In this document: piece by piece, positions 7,643 to 15,014 of the stretch | How positions within the stretch are numbered: the stretch's first letter is position 1 | Layout: the number at the start of each line of letters is the position of its first letter | Assembly: GCF_004340985.1 (NCBI RefSeq) | Contig: NZ_SLYB01000026.1 | Location: forward strand, 1 to 34,794 | Source of the DNA: Cricetibacter osteomyelitidis | Lineage (GTDB): Bacteria > Pseudomonadota > Gammaproteobacteria > Enterobacterales > Pasteurellaceae | Direction: 5' to 3' | Length of the DNA: 34,794 nt | Notes under the pieces: generated by a model | Told to the model about the DNA's origin: nothing | The model's input: only the letters and a program-made list of their open reading frames with translations | Databases searched by the model: none | Position numbers and translations under genes: made by a program

Positions 7643-8827
7643 ATGTTGCAACCATCTTGCATTTTCGATCAAATTATTGACCGGACAAACACGCTCAGTG
7701 CCAAATGGGATAGTCAGAATCGCTATGGTGTGAATGACCTTACGCCTTTATCTGTTGCGGATATGGACTTTAGCGCCCCACCTCAATTAGTAGAATATTT
7801 ACATAAGCAAAATAAGTTGGGGATTTATGGCTACAGTATTTTACCCAATGATTATTATCAAACGATTCAACAATACCTGCTACGCCATTACCAATACCAA
7901 ACAGATTATGAAGATATTGTTTTCTGTCCGAGAATCATTCAAGCCGTTTCTATTTATATTCAGTATTTCACGAAGAAAAAAGATTCTGTTTGTATTCTTA
8001 CGCCATCTTACTCACCTATTTTTAATAGCATTACGTTAAATAATAGACAAGTAGAAAAATGCGAACTTATTTATAAAAATAAACAATATCACATTGACTT
8101 TGAAAGATTAGCGCAATGTTTTCAGGCAGCGAAAACATTTATTTTAATTTCTCCGCATAACCCGACGGGTACGGTGTGGTCAAAAGAGAATTTACGTAAA
8201 ATTTCAATGCTTGCGGAAAAATATCAGGTTTTCATTATTTCGGATGATGTTCATGCGGATTTTGATTTTTCCGGGCAACCTCATTTGTTTATTTCCGATG
8301 GCAGTGATTATGTAAGAAATCATTCTATTATTTGTACATCACCGGCAAAAAGTTTCAATATTCCCGGACTAGAGATAGCGAATTTAATTATTCATAACTC
8401 ATCTGTTCGGCAGAAATTTCAGCAAATCATGCTTCAATTGGGTATGCACAATCCTAACTTCTTTGGCGTTCATGCTATTGAATTTGCTTATAAGAATTGT
8501 GATCTCTGGCTTGAAAATCTGAAACATTATATTCAGGGAAATAAAGCATTCGTACGAGATTTTTTTACGCAAGCATTACCGCAGTTAGAAGTGACACAAA
8601 GTGCAGGAACCTATTTATTATGGATTAACTATGAAAAATTGAATATTAGTGAAGAAAAACTGAAACAATGTTTACTTCATCAAGCTAAAGTGGAAATGTC
8701 CTGGGGCTCGGATTTTGGTGAAGTGCGGTGTTTTTTCAGGATGAATATCGCTTTACCACGATCACAGCTCAAAGATTGTTTAGTACGTATTAAAGAAGGT
8801 CTTATTTTATATCAACAAGAGGGTTAA
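7643..8827 (+). CDS. MalY/PatB-family PLP-dependent C-S lyase or aminotransferase
   Basis: This is a fold-type I PLP enzyme of the MalY/PatB group, whose members split cystathionine or cysteine conjugates, or transaminate. Visible motifs are PLSVADMDF near the start, YGYS, SPHNPTG (substrate and PLP binding), DDVHADF (Asp for the PLP ring) and the Schiff-base lysine in TSPAKSFN (Lys236 from this start). It has 394 residues, normal for the family, and should be cytoplasmic. The ATG at 7643 lies 8 bases after AGGA; another in-frame ATG at 7637 is only 2 bases after it. The stop is 3 bases before nhaC, so the two are translationally linked. It shares its upstream region with xylA, which would be an unusual regulon partner. 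Substrate unknown. Confidence 0.8.
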   Translation: MLQPSCIFDQIIDRTNTLSAKWDSQNRYGVNDLTPLSVADMDFSAPPQLVEYLHKQNKLGIYGYSILPNDYYQTIQQYLLRHYQYQTDYEDIVFCPRIIQAVSIYIQYFTKKKDSVCILTPSYSPIFNSITLNNRQVEKCELIYKNKQYHIDFERLAQCFQAAKTFILISPHNPTGTVWSKENLRKISMLAEKYQVFIISDDVHADFDFSGQPHLFISDGSDYVRNHSIICTSPAKSFNIPGLEIANLIIHNSSVRQKFQQIMLQLGMHNPNFFGVHAIEFAYKNCDLWLENLKHYIQGNKAFVRDFFTQALPQLEVTQSAGTYLLWINYEKLNISEEKLKQCLLHQAKVEMSWGSDFGEVRCFFRMNIALPRSQLKDCLVRIKEGLILYQQEG

Positions 8828-8830
8828 ATA

Positions 8831-10234
8831 ATGAACGCTAACATTCGTAAACCGACATTATCAGAAGCCTTATCGCCAATATTGGTTATGTTGTTCCTGC
8901 TTGGATTCGGCTATGCTTTATTTGATTTACCACCGGAGCCTTTAATGGTGATTTCCTGTATTTTCGCAGGCTTCTTAGTAAAATACCTGGGCTATAACTA
9001 TGAGCAAATACTGGAGGCAGTATCTGCAAAAATTGCCAAAACTATGCCCGCACTTTTAATCCTGATTACTGTGGGATTATTAATTGGAACCTGGATCGCC
9101 GGTGGCACGATTCCGATGATGATTTATTACGGTTTAGCCATTATCGATCCGCAATATATCTATATTACCGCGTTAATTCTTACTGCTATTGTTTCAGTTT
9201 GTACGGGCACATCTTGGGGTTCTGCCGGCACGGTCGGCGTTGCTTTTATGGGTGTTGCAATGGGGTTGGATGCCAATCTTTCCGCCACCGCCGGTGCAGT
9301 CGTCGCAGGGGCGTATTTTGGTGATAAATTATCGCCGTTATCCGATACGACAAATATCGCTTCTGCCGCTGCGGGTGTAGATCTTTATGAACATATCGCC
9401 CATTTGCTCTATACCACTTTACCTTCATTTATACTGGCGGCAATCGTTTATGTGATTTATGGCATGAACGGAGACTTCCATCATGTTGCCACGCCGGAAA
9501 AAGTCGTGAATATGCTCAACGGGTTGGAGCAAATTTATCACTTTAATGTGTTCTTTTTGGTCATTCCGGTCATTATCGTGTTATGGGGTTCAATAACTAA
9601 AAAACCGACGATTCCGGTTATGTTGTTATCCGCAAGTATTGCCATGCTAAATGCCGTGGTGATCCAAGGCTTTTCGCTCCACGATGTGATTAATAGTGCC
9701 GTGAATGGTTTTAATGTTTCGATGTTACCGCAAGATATCCACGTCAGTGCTGATCTTGCCAGATTACTCAATCGGGGCGGTATGAATGCGATGATGGGAA
9801 CCTTACTTATCTGTTTCTGTGCCTTGTCTTTTGCCGGTATTCTGTCTTTAAGCGGTGCATTGGAAGTCATCATTACACATCTTCTTAAATTAGTTCGCTC
9901 AACGGCATCGTTGATTTTTACAACAATTTTATGTGGTTTAACCATGATTGGCGTAACTTGTAACGGTCAGATTTCGATCTTAATTCCGGGAGAAATGTTA
10001 CGTGATGCCTATATCGGACGTGGGTTGCATCCTAAAAATCTAAGTCGTACAGCGGAAGATTCCGCTACGATTATTGAACCAATCCTGCCTTGGACGGCAG
10101 CCGGTGCTTATATGGCAGGAACATTAGGTGTCGCCACATTATCTTACTTACCTTGGGCAATTTTATGCTGGAGTGGAATTGTCTTTGCCATGATTTGGGG
10201 GATAACCGGTATTGGTATCGCAAAATTAAAATAG
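8831..10234 (+). CDS. nhaC: NhaC-type Na+/H+ antiporter
   Basis: This 467-residue inner-membrane protein has about 11-12 hydrophobic segments and belongs to the NhaC family, which exchanges Na+ (in some members with malate/lactate) for protons. Diagnostic parts are GTSWGSAGTVGVAFMG at about 123-138 and the polar GAYFGDKLSPLSDTTNIA stretch at about 155-172, thought to form the ion path. C-terminal half motifs AEDSATIIEPILPWTAAG are also typical. It begins 3 bases after the PLP enzyme stop, making a two-gene unit. Whether it carries sodium alone or an organic ion related to its partner enzyme cannot be read from the sequence. Confidence 0.88.
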   Translation: MNANIRKPTLSEALSPILVMLFLLGFGYALFDLPPEPLMVISCIFAGFLVKYLGYNYEQILEAVSAKIAKTMPALLILITVGLLIGTWIAGGTIPMMIYYGLAIIDPQYIYITALILTAIVSVCTGTSWGSAGTVGVAFMGVAMGLDANLSATAGAVVAGAYFGDKLSPLSDTTNIASAAAGVDLYEHIAHLLYTTLPSFILAAIVYVIYGMNGDFHHVATPEKVVNMLNGLEQIYHFNVFFLVIPVIIVLWGSITKKPTIPVMLLSASIAMLNAVVIQGFSLHDVINSAVNGFNVSMLPQDIHVSADLARLLNRGGMNAMMGTLLICFCALSFAGILSLSGALEVIITHLLKLVRSTASLIFTTILCGLTMIGVTCNGQISILIPGEMLRDAYIGRGLHPKNLSRTAEDSATIIEPILPWTAAGAYMAGTLGVATLSYLPWAILCWSGIVFAMIWGITGIGIAKLK

Positions 10235-10254
10235 TTTTTTATTGAGAACCCGTC

Positions 10255-10280
10255 AGCAGCCCATCAAGGGCTGCTTTATG
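10255..10280 (+). terminator. Terminator-like hairpin after nhaC
   Basis: AGCAGCCC (10255-10262) and GGGCTGCT (10268-10275) form an 8-bp GC-rich stem with a 5-nt loop, followed by TTTATG, a short U-run. It lies 21 bases after the nhaC stop, between convergent genes, and is a plausible weak terminator. Confidence 0.6.
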
Positions 10281-10325
10281 CTAACGGCTTTTTAATCAAC
10301 TGTTTCATAACCACTCCTTAATTTC

Positions 10326-10691
10326 TTAAGATTGCAAAAAGAAAAGCAAAATCTGCGCACCCGTAGCATAAACGGTGTACCGCCACAAGCGAAGCGCACC
10401 TTCGACACGCTCTTCAAGCGGTCGGTTTCCAAGGGATTTTTTCAAATTAAGTTCATCTAACGAGCGATCCAACTCTTCTGTGGTTAAATGGTGATAGGCT
10501 AAATCGACGAACAATTGTTGGTCGAAATAAACGCGGACGTGCAGGTATAACAAGGTACTGGCTATCAGAATTTGAAACGGCAATAACCCACCGCCGAATT
10601 TTGTTGCCAGCACGAAAAAGACGATATTGGCAATGCCGATATAACGGGCGGTTGCAAGTAGATTTGCGGTAACACGGGCATGAGCGAGCAT
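10326..10691 (-). CDS. Small inner-membrane protein of unknown function
   Basis: This 121-residue protein is not recognised. It has hydrophobic segments at about 15-30 and 35-52 and a final one at about 107-120 (YATGAQILLFFLQS), separated by a charged cytoplasm- or periplasm-type loop rich in Glu and Leu (LTTEELDRSLDELNLKK). A strong AGGAGG ribosome site precedes the ATG. It is the last gene of the minus-strand cassette containing YnbA-, YnbC- and YnbD-like proteins, 25 bp after the phosphatase. A role at the membrane with those lipid-type enzymes is inferred only from position. Confidence 0.7.
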   Translation of the reverse strand: MLAHARVTANLLATARYIGIANIVFFVLATKFGGGLLPFQILIASTLLYLHVRVYFDQQLFVDLAYHHLTTEELDRSLDELNLKKSLGNRPLEERVEGALRLWRYTVYATGAQILLFFLQS

Positions 10692-10716
10692 ATTTCCTCC
10701 TCTTACAGGCGGTTAG

Positions 10717-11157
10717 TTAATTTTGCAAATGAGCAATGGCTGAAAGCACGGCTTGCTCCGTCTCTAAAGGTAACACAATATTCGGGCGTTTGGTGCGCAA
10801 TTGTGTGACCGCTTGGGATAAATTTTCACAACCGCCGAAAACCGCCAGCCACACCAACATCACCGCCGCACTTCTCCCATAACCCAAGGCACAACAGACC
10901 AGCAGCGGTGTTTGCTCTTGGCGAAGTTGTTCCACTCTTATCGCACCTTGCACTAGATCTTGCACATCGGGGGTGACCATATCCAACATTGGTACGACTT
11001 GATAATTCGTGGGCGGCTTGCGACAAGGATATTCCGCGCACAAATCCACTACTGTAGCAAATTTATGGGCTTGCGTAACACTGCCGATAAACACGCCGTT
11101 TTTGATTTCCATTACTTTTGCTTTGCCTTTCAGCCAAAAGGCGATATTAAGCCACAC
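10717..11157 (-). CDS. Dual-specificity phosphatase domain protein (YnbD C-terminal part), possibly frameshifted
   Basis: The 146 residues from a GTG at 11157 form a dual-specificity/tyrosine phosphatase domain with the CX5R loop CALGYGR (Cys89 to Arg95), followed by Ser-Ala. The usual His before the catalytic Cys is a Cys here. E. coli YnbD is much longer, with an N-terminal PAP2 lipid phosphatase domain before this domain; that domain is absent. The reading frame stays open upstream to 11172 (VIGIG before the GTG), then meets a TAA. A separate reading frame from 11245, coupled to the preceding gene by ATGA, encodes a membrane segment and runs into the same area. One extra base near 11170-11150 would therefore explain the break. 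The domain is clear; whether the gene is functional is uncertain. Confidence 0.65.
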   Translation of the reverse strand: MWLNIAFWLKGKAKVMEIKNGVFIGSVTQAHKFATVVDLCAEYPCRKPPTNYQVVPMLDMVTPDVQDLVQGAIRVEQLRQEQTPLLVCCALGYGRSAAVMLVWLAVFGGCENLSQAVTQLRTKRPNIVLPLETEQAVLSAIAHLQN

Positions 11158-11245
11158 GCCGATTCCAATTACTTAAGCCGTAGCTGGCATAAAACAAAAT
11201 CCCGACGGCAATTAAGCCGCTTAGACGATAAGGCAATCTCATCAT
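11147..11245 (-). pseudogene. Detached N-terminal membrane segment of the phosphatase gene
   Basis: An ATG at 11245 overlaps the TGA stop of the upstream gene (ATGA), the usual mark of translational coupling. The 32 codons encode MMRLPYRLSGLIAVGILFY and then a stop at 11147-11149. The peptide is one basic-start transmembrane segment. A +1 shift around 11170 joins it to the phosphatase frame, giving a membrane-anchored protein. It is read as the true start of the phosphatase gene, broken by an indel or a sequencing error. Confidence 0.5.
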
Positions 11246-12987
11246 TTTTTCACCGCAAGGCTCACGGTGAAAATACCGTCTTCATCAATCCATTGGTGAA
11301 TTTTCTCAAAGCCCGCTTTTTCGACAAGCTGATCCATTTCCTGCTGGCTACGACGGCGCATGACCCAATCCGGACTGCCCTCTTTGTGGCTGGTTAAACA
11401 ACGGGCGATAAGCTCTAACTGCGGATGCCACGGCTGTCCGGTGTAAATTAAATAACCGCCTTGCTTGATTGCATCGCCAAAACCGTAAAGGGAGTTTAAA
11501 ATCAAATCGTTATCGGCGAACAGTTCGTGCAAGCCTGAAACAATGCCTAAGGTCGGCTTTGGATCCAGATCTTGATAATTTGCGCGATCGTAAGCATTGA
11601 CCTCATTAAACGAAACCGTCTCTTGTAAATTGCGTTCGGCAATCAATTTACGTCCTGCTTCCACGTTAATCGGGCTGTAATCGCGCAGACGTACCGAATC
11701 CGGCAGGCTGTCTGCGGTTAATGCATCTAACACATAACGCCCGTGACCGGAGGCAATATCTAAGACATGCACCGGTTTGCCTTGTGAACGTAATTTTTCC
11801 ATTGCCAGGCGAATCGCTTTGCCGATATTCACTTTACGTTGACGAATACCGCGCCAGCCGATAGCGTTGAGATAATTTTTATCCACCATTACGCCGAATT
11901 TGTTCGTGCCTTGCGGTTTGTTACGGTAAACATAATCCAGTGTCGAACCGGAATCGTAACCCGTTTCTTTACCGATTTTTAAGCCTTCACTCCAATTTGC
12001 GCCCAGTTTCATCAGCCAACGGTAACTTGCCCAAAACGCGCCTCTCGGGCTAAAGGGTGAAAGCGGTGTTGCCAACTCGTCCGCTTCAATGCGGCTTTGG
12101 CTGTGGATATGTGCATTGGAAACATCGACTCTTTGCCACGGCTGATTGAAACGTTCACGAATAAAACGACACATTTCTTTAAAGGCAACTTCCCGATTTT
12201 CTTCACCTAGTGTGTCGTGATAAAAACCTTTCAGTACATGGCGTTCTTTAATATGGCTGCCTAAGCGGTTATAGAAATCGTGTTGCGGTTTGTGGTGCAC
12301 CACCCAATCGCTGCCCGAAATTAAAAGCTGAATTGGGGTGGTAATGGCTTGTGCATCGGCAACCACGCGATCCGCCGCATCATACAAGCCCAATAAAATC
12401 CGCACCGAAATGGCGCGCGCGATAAGCGGATCGCTGTTATAACTCTCTTGACGGACTTTATTGTGGGTTAAATAGTGGGCTTTAACGTAGCTGTTGACAA
12501 AGAAATTACCGCGCAATTTGTACATTAATCTCAAGCCTTCTCGTGCAAAGGGCACATAAAGTTTGACCTTAAATGCAGGCGAAGCAAGCACGGCACAGCG
12601 AATCTTCGGAGCATAATCGTGTAACCAAGTAGAAACCAACACTGCGCCGACACTTTGGGCAATTACCGCGATATTTTCCGTTTGAATGCCGTATTCTGCA
12701 TTGATATGTTGCATAAAATCCTGAATATCGGAAACCGACATACCAAGGCTCGGGCTATCGCCGCGCTCGCCCGGGCTCATTCCGTGTCCGCGTGCGTCCC
12801 ACGCAAAATAGGCAAAATCATCAAATTCAAGCTCATCGGCAATAAACATCATGCGTCCAGAATGCTCGTGCCCACGGTGGAACAAGATAATCGCTTTATC
12901 TTGGCTGCCGTCTTTTGCCGGACGATAACGATAAAACAGTTGTGTACCGTCTGCAGTAGTAAAATGTTTTTCTTGTGCTATTTGCAT
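11242..12987 (-). CDS. ynbC: Fusion of alpha/beta hydrolase and SAM-dependent methyltransferase (YnbC-like)
   Basis: This 581-residue protein, close in size to E. coli YnbC, joins two enzymes. Residues about 1-285 form a serine-hydrolase/monoacylglycerol-lipase-like domain with the oxyanion loop FHRGHEHSGR, the segment WDARGHGMSPGERG, and the nucleophile elbow AQSVG (Ser112), where the first Gly of GxSxG is replaced by Ala. The likely catalytic His is in KGFYHDTLGE. Residues about 390-581 form a class I methyltransferase with VLDIASGHGRYVL as the SAM loop. No signal peptide is seen. The ribosome site AAGGAA precedes the ATG at 12987. It lies 30 bp after the CDP-alcohol phosphotransferase-like gene and overlaps the phosphatase start by 4 bases, so all form one operon that probably makes or modifies a phospholipid. 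The product is unknown. Confidence 0.85.
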   Translation of the reverse strand: MQIAQEKHFTTADGTQLFYRYRPAKDGSQDKAIILFHRGHEHSGRMMFIADELEFDDFAYFAWDARGHGMSPGERGDSPSLGMSVSDIQDFMQHINAEYGIQTENIAVIAQSVGAVLVSTWLHDYAPKIRCAVLASPAFKVKLYVPFAREGLRLMYKLRGNFFVNSYVKAHYLTHNKVRQESYNSDPLIARAISVRILLGLYDAADRVVADAQAITTPIQLLISGSDWVVHHKPQHDFYNRLGSHIKERHVLKGFYHDTLGEENREVAFKEMCRFIRERFNQPWQRVDVSNAHIHSQSRIEADELATPLSPFSPRGAFWASYRWLMKLGANWSEGLKIGKETGYDSGSTLDYVYRNKPQGTNKFGVMVDKNYLNAIGWRGIRQRKVNIGKAIRLAMEKLRSQGKPVHVLDIASGHGRYVLDALTADSLPDSVRLRDYSPINVEAGRKLIAERNLQETVSFNEVNAYDRANYQDLDPKPTLGIVSGLHELFADNDLILNSLYGFGDAIKQGGYLIYTGQPWHPQLELIARCLTSHKEGSPDWVMRRRSQQEMDQLVEKAGFEKIHQWIDEDGIFTVSLAVKK

Positions 12988-13017
12988 TTGAATGTTCCTT
13001 TTTAAAGTTATTTCAAA

Positions 13018-13611
13018 CTATGCCAAACCGTTTTTCACGCGTTTATAACAAGTGAGGATTAATGCTAAACAAGCAAGCCACATAATAATGCCGAAAATAA
13101 AGTGGAACTGCCCGAAAATCGCATACCACAAAGCAAGTACGCCGATAAAAAAGGCACGATCGCTTTTGCCGAATGGACCGTCATAACGTCGCCCGTTACC
13201 GTGGGCTTGCCCGAGTACACCGCAAAATTCCGTCATTGCCGAGAGAAAAATAAATAAACCGATTTGAAAGCCGTTAAAAGGTGCAATAAAGGCGAAAGGC
13301 AGATAAATAGCGGCATCGGCAACCACATCGGTAATTTCGTTTAAATAACCGCCAAGCGGCGATTTCCAATGAAATTCACGTGCGAGCATTCCGTCAATCG
13401 CGTTGAATGCCATGCGTAAAAACAGCCAAAACGGAAGAAGCCAGAAAAGAGAGTATTGAAAAGAAAAGAGAGATAAGAAAATACCGATAAACAGAGAAAC
13501 CCAAAAGGCGAATAATGTTACTTTGTTTGCCGAGATGCCTCGTTTATCAAGCATGTTCGCTATTGGTCGGAGTAAATTTTGAAATTTCGGTTTCAGAGCA
13601 TAAATACTCAT
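13018..13611 (-). CDS. ynbA: CDP-alcohol phosphatidyltransferase-family membrane protein (YnbA-like)
   Basis: This 197-residue polytopic inner-membrane protein belongs to the CDP-alcohol phosphatidyltransferases, which move a phospholipid head group or phosphatidyl group between CDP-linked and alcohol substrates. The signature at 70-95 is N-x2-DG-x2-AR-x8-G-x3-N-x3-D: Asp73, Gly74, Ala77, Arg78, Gly87 and Asp95 are present, but the canonical first and third Asp are Asn70 and Asn91. The same Asn pattern, as I recall, occurs in E. coli YnbA, so it is a subfamily trait rather than decay. About five to six hydrophobic segments are visible. It is first in the cassette; an AAGGT ribosome site precedes the ATG. 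The expected CdsA-like partner (ynbB) is missing from the locus. Confidence 0.82.
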   Translation of the reverse strand: MSIYALKPKFQNLLRPIANMLDKRGISANKVTLFAFWVSLFIGIFLSLFSFQYSLFWLLPFWLFLRMAFNAIDGMLAREFHWKSPLGGYLNEITDVVADAAIYLPFAFIAPFNGFQIGLFIFLSAMTEFCGVLGQAHGNGRRYDGPFGKSDRAFFIGVLALWYAIFGQFHFIFGIIMWLACLALILTCYKRVKNGLA

Positions 13612-13734
13612 GATTGATACCTTATAATATGATGTCGAGTAACCAATAATTTACTCCAAAAAGTAACAAAATAAAATATATAACTTGAATTCAAGAGAGT
13701 AAGATGTGCACCTATCTTAATCTTGCGACGGTCG

Positions 13735-13775
13735 AAAGTGCGGTGAATTTTTGTAAAAATCCACCGCACTTTTTT
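13735..13775 (+). terminator. Inverted uptake-signal hairpin with U-tract
   Basis: AAAGTGCGGTG (13735-13745) and CACCGCACTTT (13762-13772) form an 11-bp stem, extendable into the complementary A/T loop, followed by TTTT on the plus strand. No plus-strand gene ends here, so it probably shields the xylF control region from incoming transcription and provides two uptake signals. It directly abuts the repeated xyl control region starting at 13776. Confidence 0.7.
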
Positions 13776-13873
13776 ATGTTATTTGATTTATTGATTAAGA
13801 TTATTGGTTAATGTGCGGTAGTTCACAAAAAACAAAAAACGTAATGCCATTGACAAATCTGATAATTGAATTT
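13776..13873. promoter_or_regulatory. Xylose control region, copy 2, upstream of xylF (CRP + XylR-like sites)
   Basis: Positions 13776-13846 repeat copy 1 with 7 mismatches. The CRP site (13812-13827) is TGTGC-N6-TCACA, one base off consensus. The right-hand XylR-like pair, AAAAAACGTAAT, 9 nt, AAATCTGATAATT (ending at about 13872), closely resembles the E. coli xylF site as I recall it. The left-hand pair facing the minus strand is retained although the gene on that side is now ynbA-like, 165 bp away behind a hairpin. XylF starts at 13954. The 13612-13734 part of this gap holds only the ynbA promoter area (TATAATATG near 13624) and nothing else I can name. Confidence 0.75.
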
Positions 13874-13953
13874 CTTTGCTTATATGGATAAAACTATCTT
13901 CAGAGTCATTTTCACTCTATTCCTTCAACCTAAATAATTATTGAGGTGTTCTT

Positions 13954-14952
13954 ATGAAAATTAAAACTGCTTTACTTTCCGTAGCTGCCGCATTAATGGT
14001 TTTCAGCAATGCGGTTTCTGCAAAGGATTTGACCATCGGTATGTCCATTGATGATTTACGTTTGGAAAGATGGCAAAAAGACCGTGATATTTTTGTGAAT
14101 AAAGCGGAAGCATTGGGAGCAAAAGTATTTGTGCAATCAGCTAACGGTAACGATCAAACCCAAGTATCTCAAATTGAAAATATGATCAATCGCGGTGTTG
14201 ATGTGTTAGTTATCATTCCGTTCAATGGCGAAGCATTAAGTAACGTCATTGCAGAAGCCAAACGTGAAGGTATTAAAGTCTTGGCTTATGACCGTTTGAT
14301 TAATAACGCAGATTTGGATTTCTATGTTTCTTTCGATAATGAAAAAGTCGGTGAGTTACAAGCAGAAAGTATTGTAGCCGTGAAACCGGAAGGAAATTAT
14401 TTCTTGATGGGCGGTTCACCGGTGGATAACAATGCTAAGTTATTCCGTAAAGGGCAAATGAAAGTATTACAACCGTTAATTGATAGTGGCAAAATTAAAG
14501 TGGTAGGCGACCAATGGGTTGATTCTTGGTTAGCAGAAAAAGCGTTACAAATTATGGAAAACGCATTAACGGCAAATAAAAATAATATCGATGCGGTCGT
14601 TGCCTCTAACGATGCGACCGCAGGCGGTGCGATTCAAGCGTTAAGTGCACAAGGTTTATCCGGTAAAGTGGCTATTTCGGGGCAAGATGCGGACTTGGCA
14701 GGTATTAAACGTATTGTTGAAGGTTCACAAACAATGACTGTGTACAAACCGATCTCTGCGTTAGCCGATAAAGCGGCTCAAATTGCTGTGGAATTAGCAA
14801 AAGATGAGAAAGCGGAATCGAATGCCGTATTGAATAACGGTTTCAAAGATGTACCGGCATACTTACTTGATCCGATTGCGGTCACTAAAGAAAATATTGA
14901 TGAAACCGTAATTAAAGACGGTTTCCATACCAAAGAAGCAGTATATCAATAA
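13954..14952 (+). CDS. xylF: D-xylose periplasmic binding protein
   Basis: This is the substrate-binding protein of the xylose ABC importer. It has 332 residues, beginning with a Sec signal peptide (MKIKTALLSVAAALMVFSNAVSA, cut before KDL). The mature part has the two-domain ribose-binding fold with DLTIGMSIDDLRLERW at its start, NMINRGVDVLVI, and VVASNDATAGG. The Arg/Asp/Trp-rich start (LRLERWQKDRD) matches xylose-binding proteins. GAGG lies 8 bases before the ATG. It is first in xylFGH, with the xyl control region 100 bp upstream, and a hairpin after it probably keeps its transcript level above xylGH. Confidence 0.95.
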   Translation: MKIKTALLSVAAALMVFSNAVSAKDLTIGMSIDDLRLERWQKDRDIFVNKAEALGAKVFVQSANGNDQTQVSQIENMINRGVDVLVIIPFNGEALSNVIAEAKREGIKVLAYDRLINNADLDFYVSFDNEKVGELQAESIVAVKPEGNYFLMGGSPVDNNAKLFRKGQMKVLQPLIDSGKIKVVGDQWVDSWLAEKALQIMENALTANKNNIDAVVASNDATAGGAIQALSAQGLSGKVAISGQDADLAGIKRIVEGSQTMTVYKPISALADKAAQIAVELAKDEKAESNAVLNNGFKDVPAYLLDPIAVTKENIDETVIKDGFHTKEAVYQ

Positions 14953-14958
14953 TAGCAA

Positions 14959-14980
14959 GGGGCGGATTACTTTCCGCCCT
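14959..14980 (+). other. Intercistronic stem-loop xylF-xylG
   Basis: GGGCGGA (14960-14966) and TCCGCCC (14973-14979) form a 7-bp GC-rich stem just after the xylF stop, without a true U-tract. Such hairpins after binding-protein genes stabilise the upstream mRNA or partly end transcription. Confidence 0.55.
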
Positions 14981-15014
14981 ACTTTACTCACTTATTTTTC
15001 AAGGAGTATAGTTT

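Noticed and set aside
10960-11397. 145-codon plus-strand open frame across the phosphatase and ynbC-like ends
   Set aside because: No recognisable domain or ribosome site, and it lies opposite two genes with clear motifs.
13684-13695. Palindrome CTTGAATTCAAG upstream of ynbA
   Set aside because: A single short A/T-rich palindrome with no second copy or link to a regulator; not enough to call a site.
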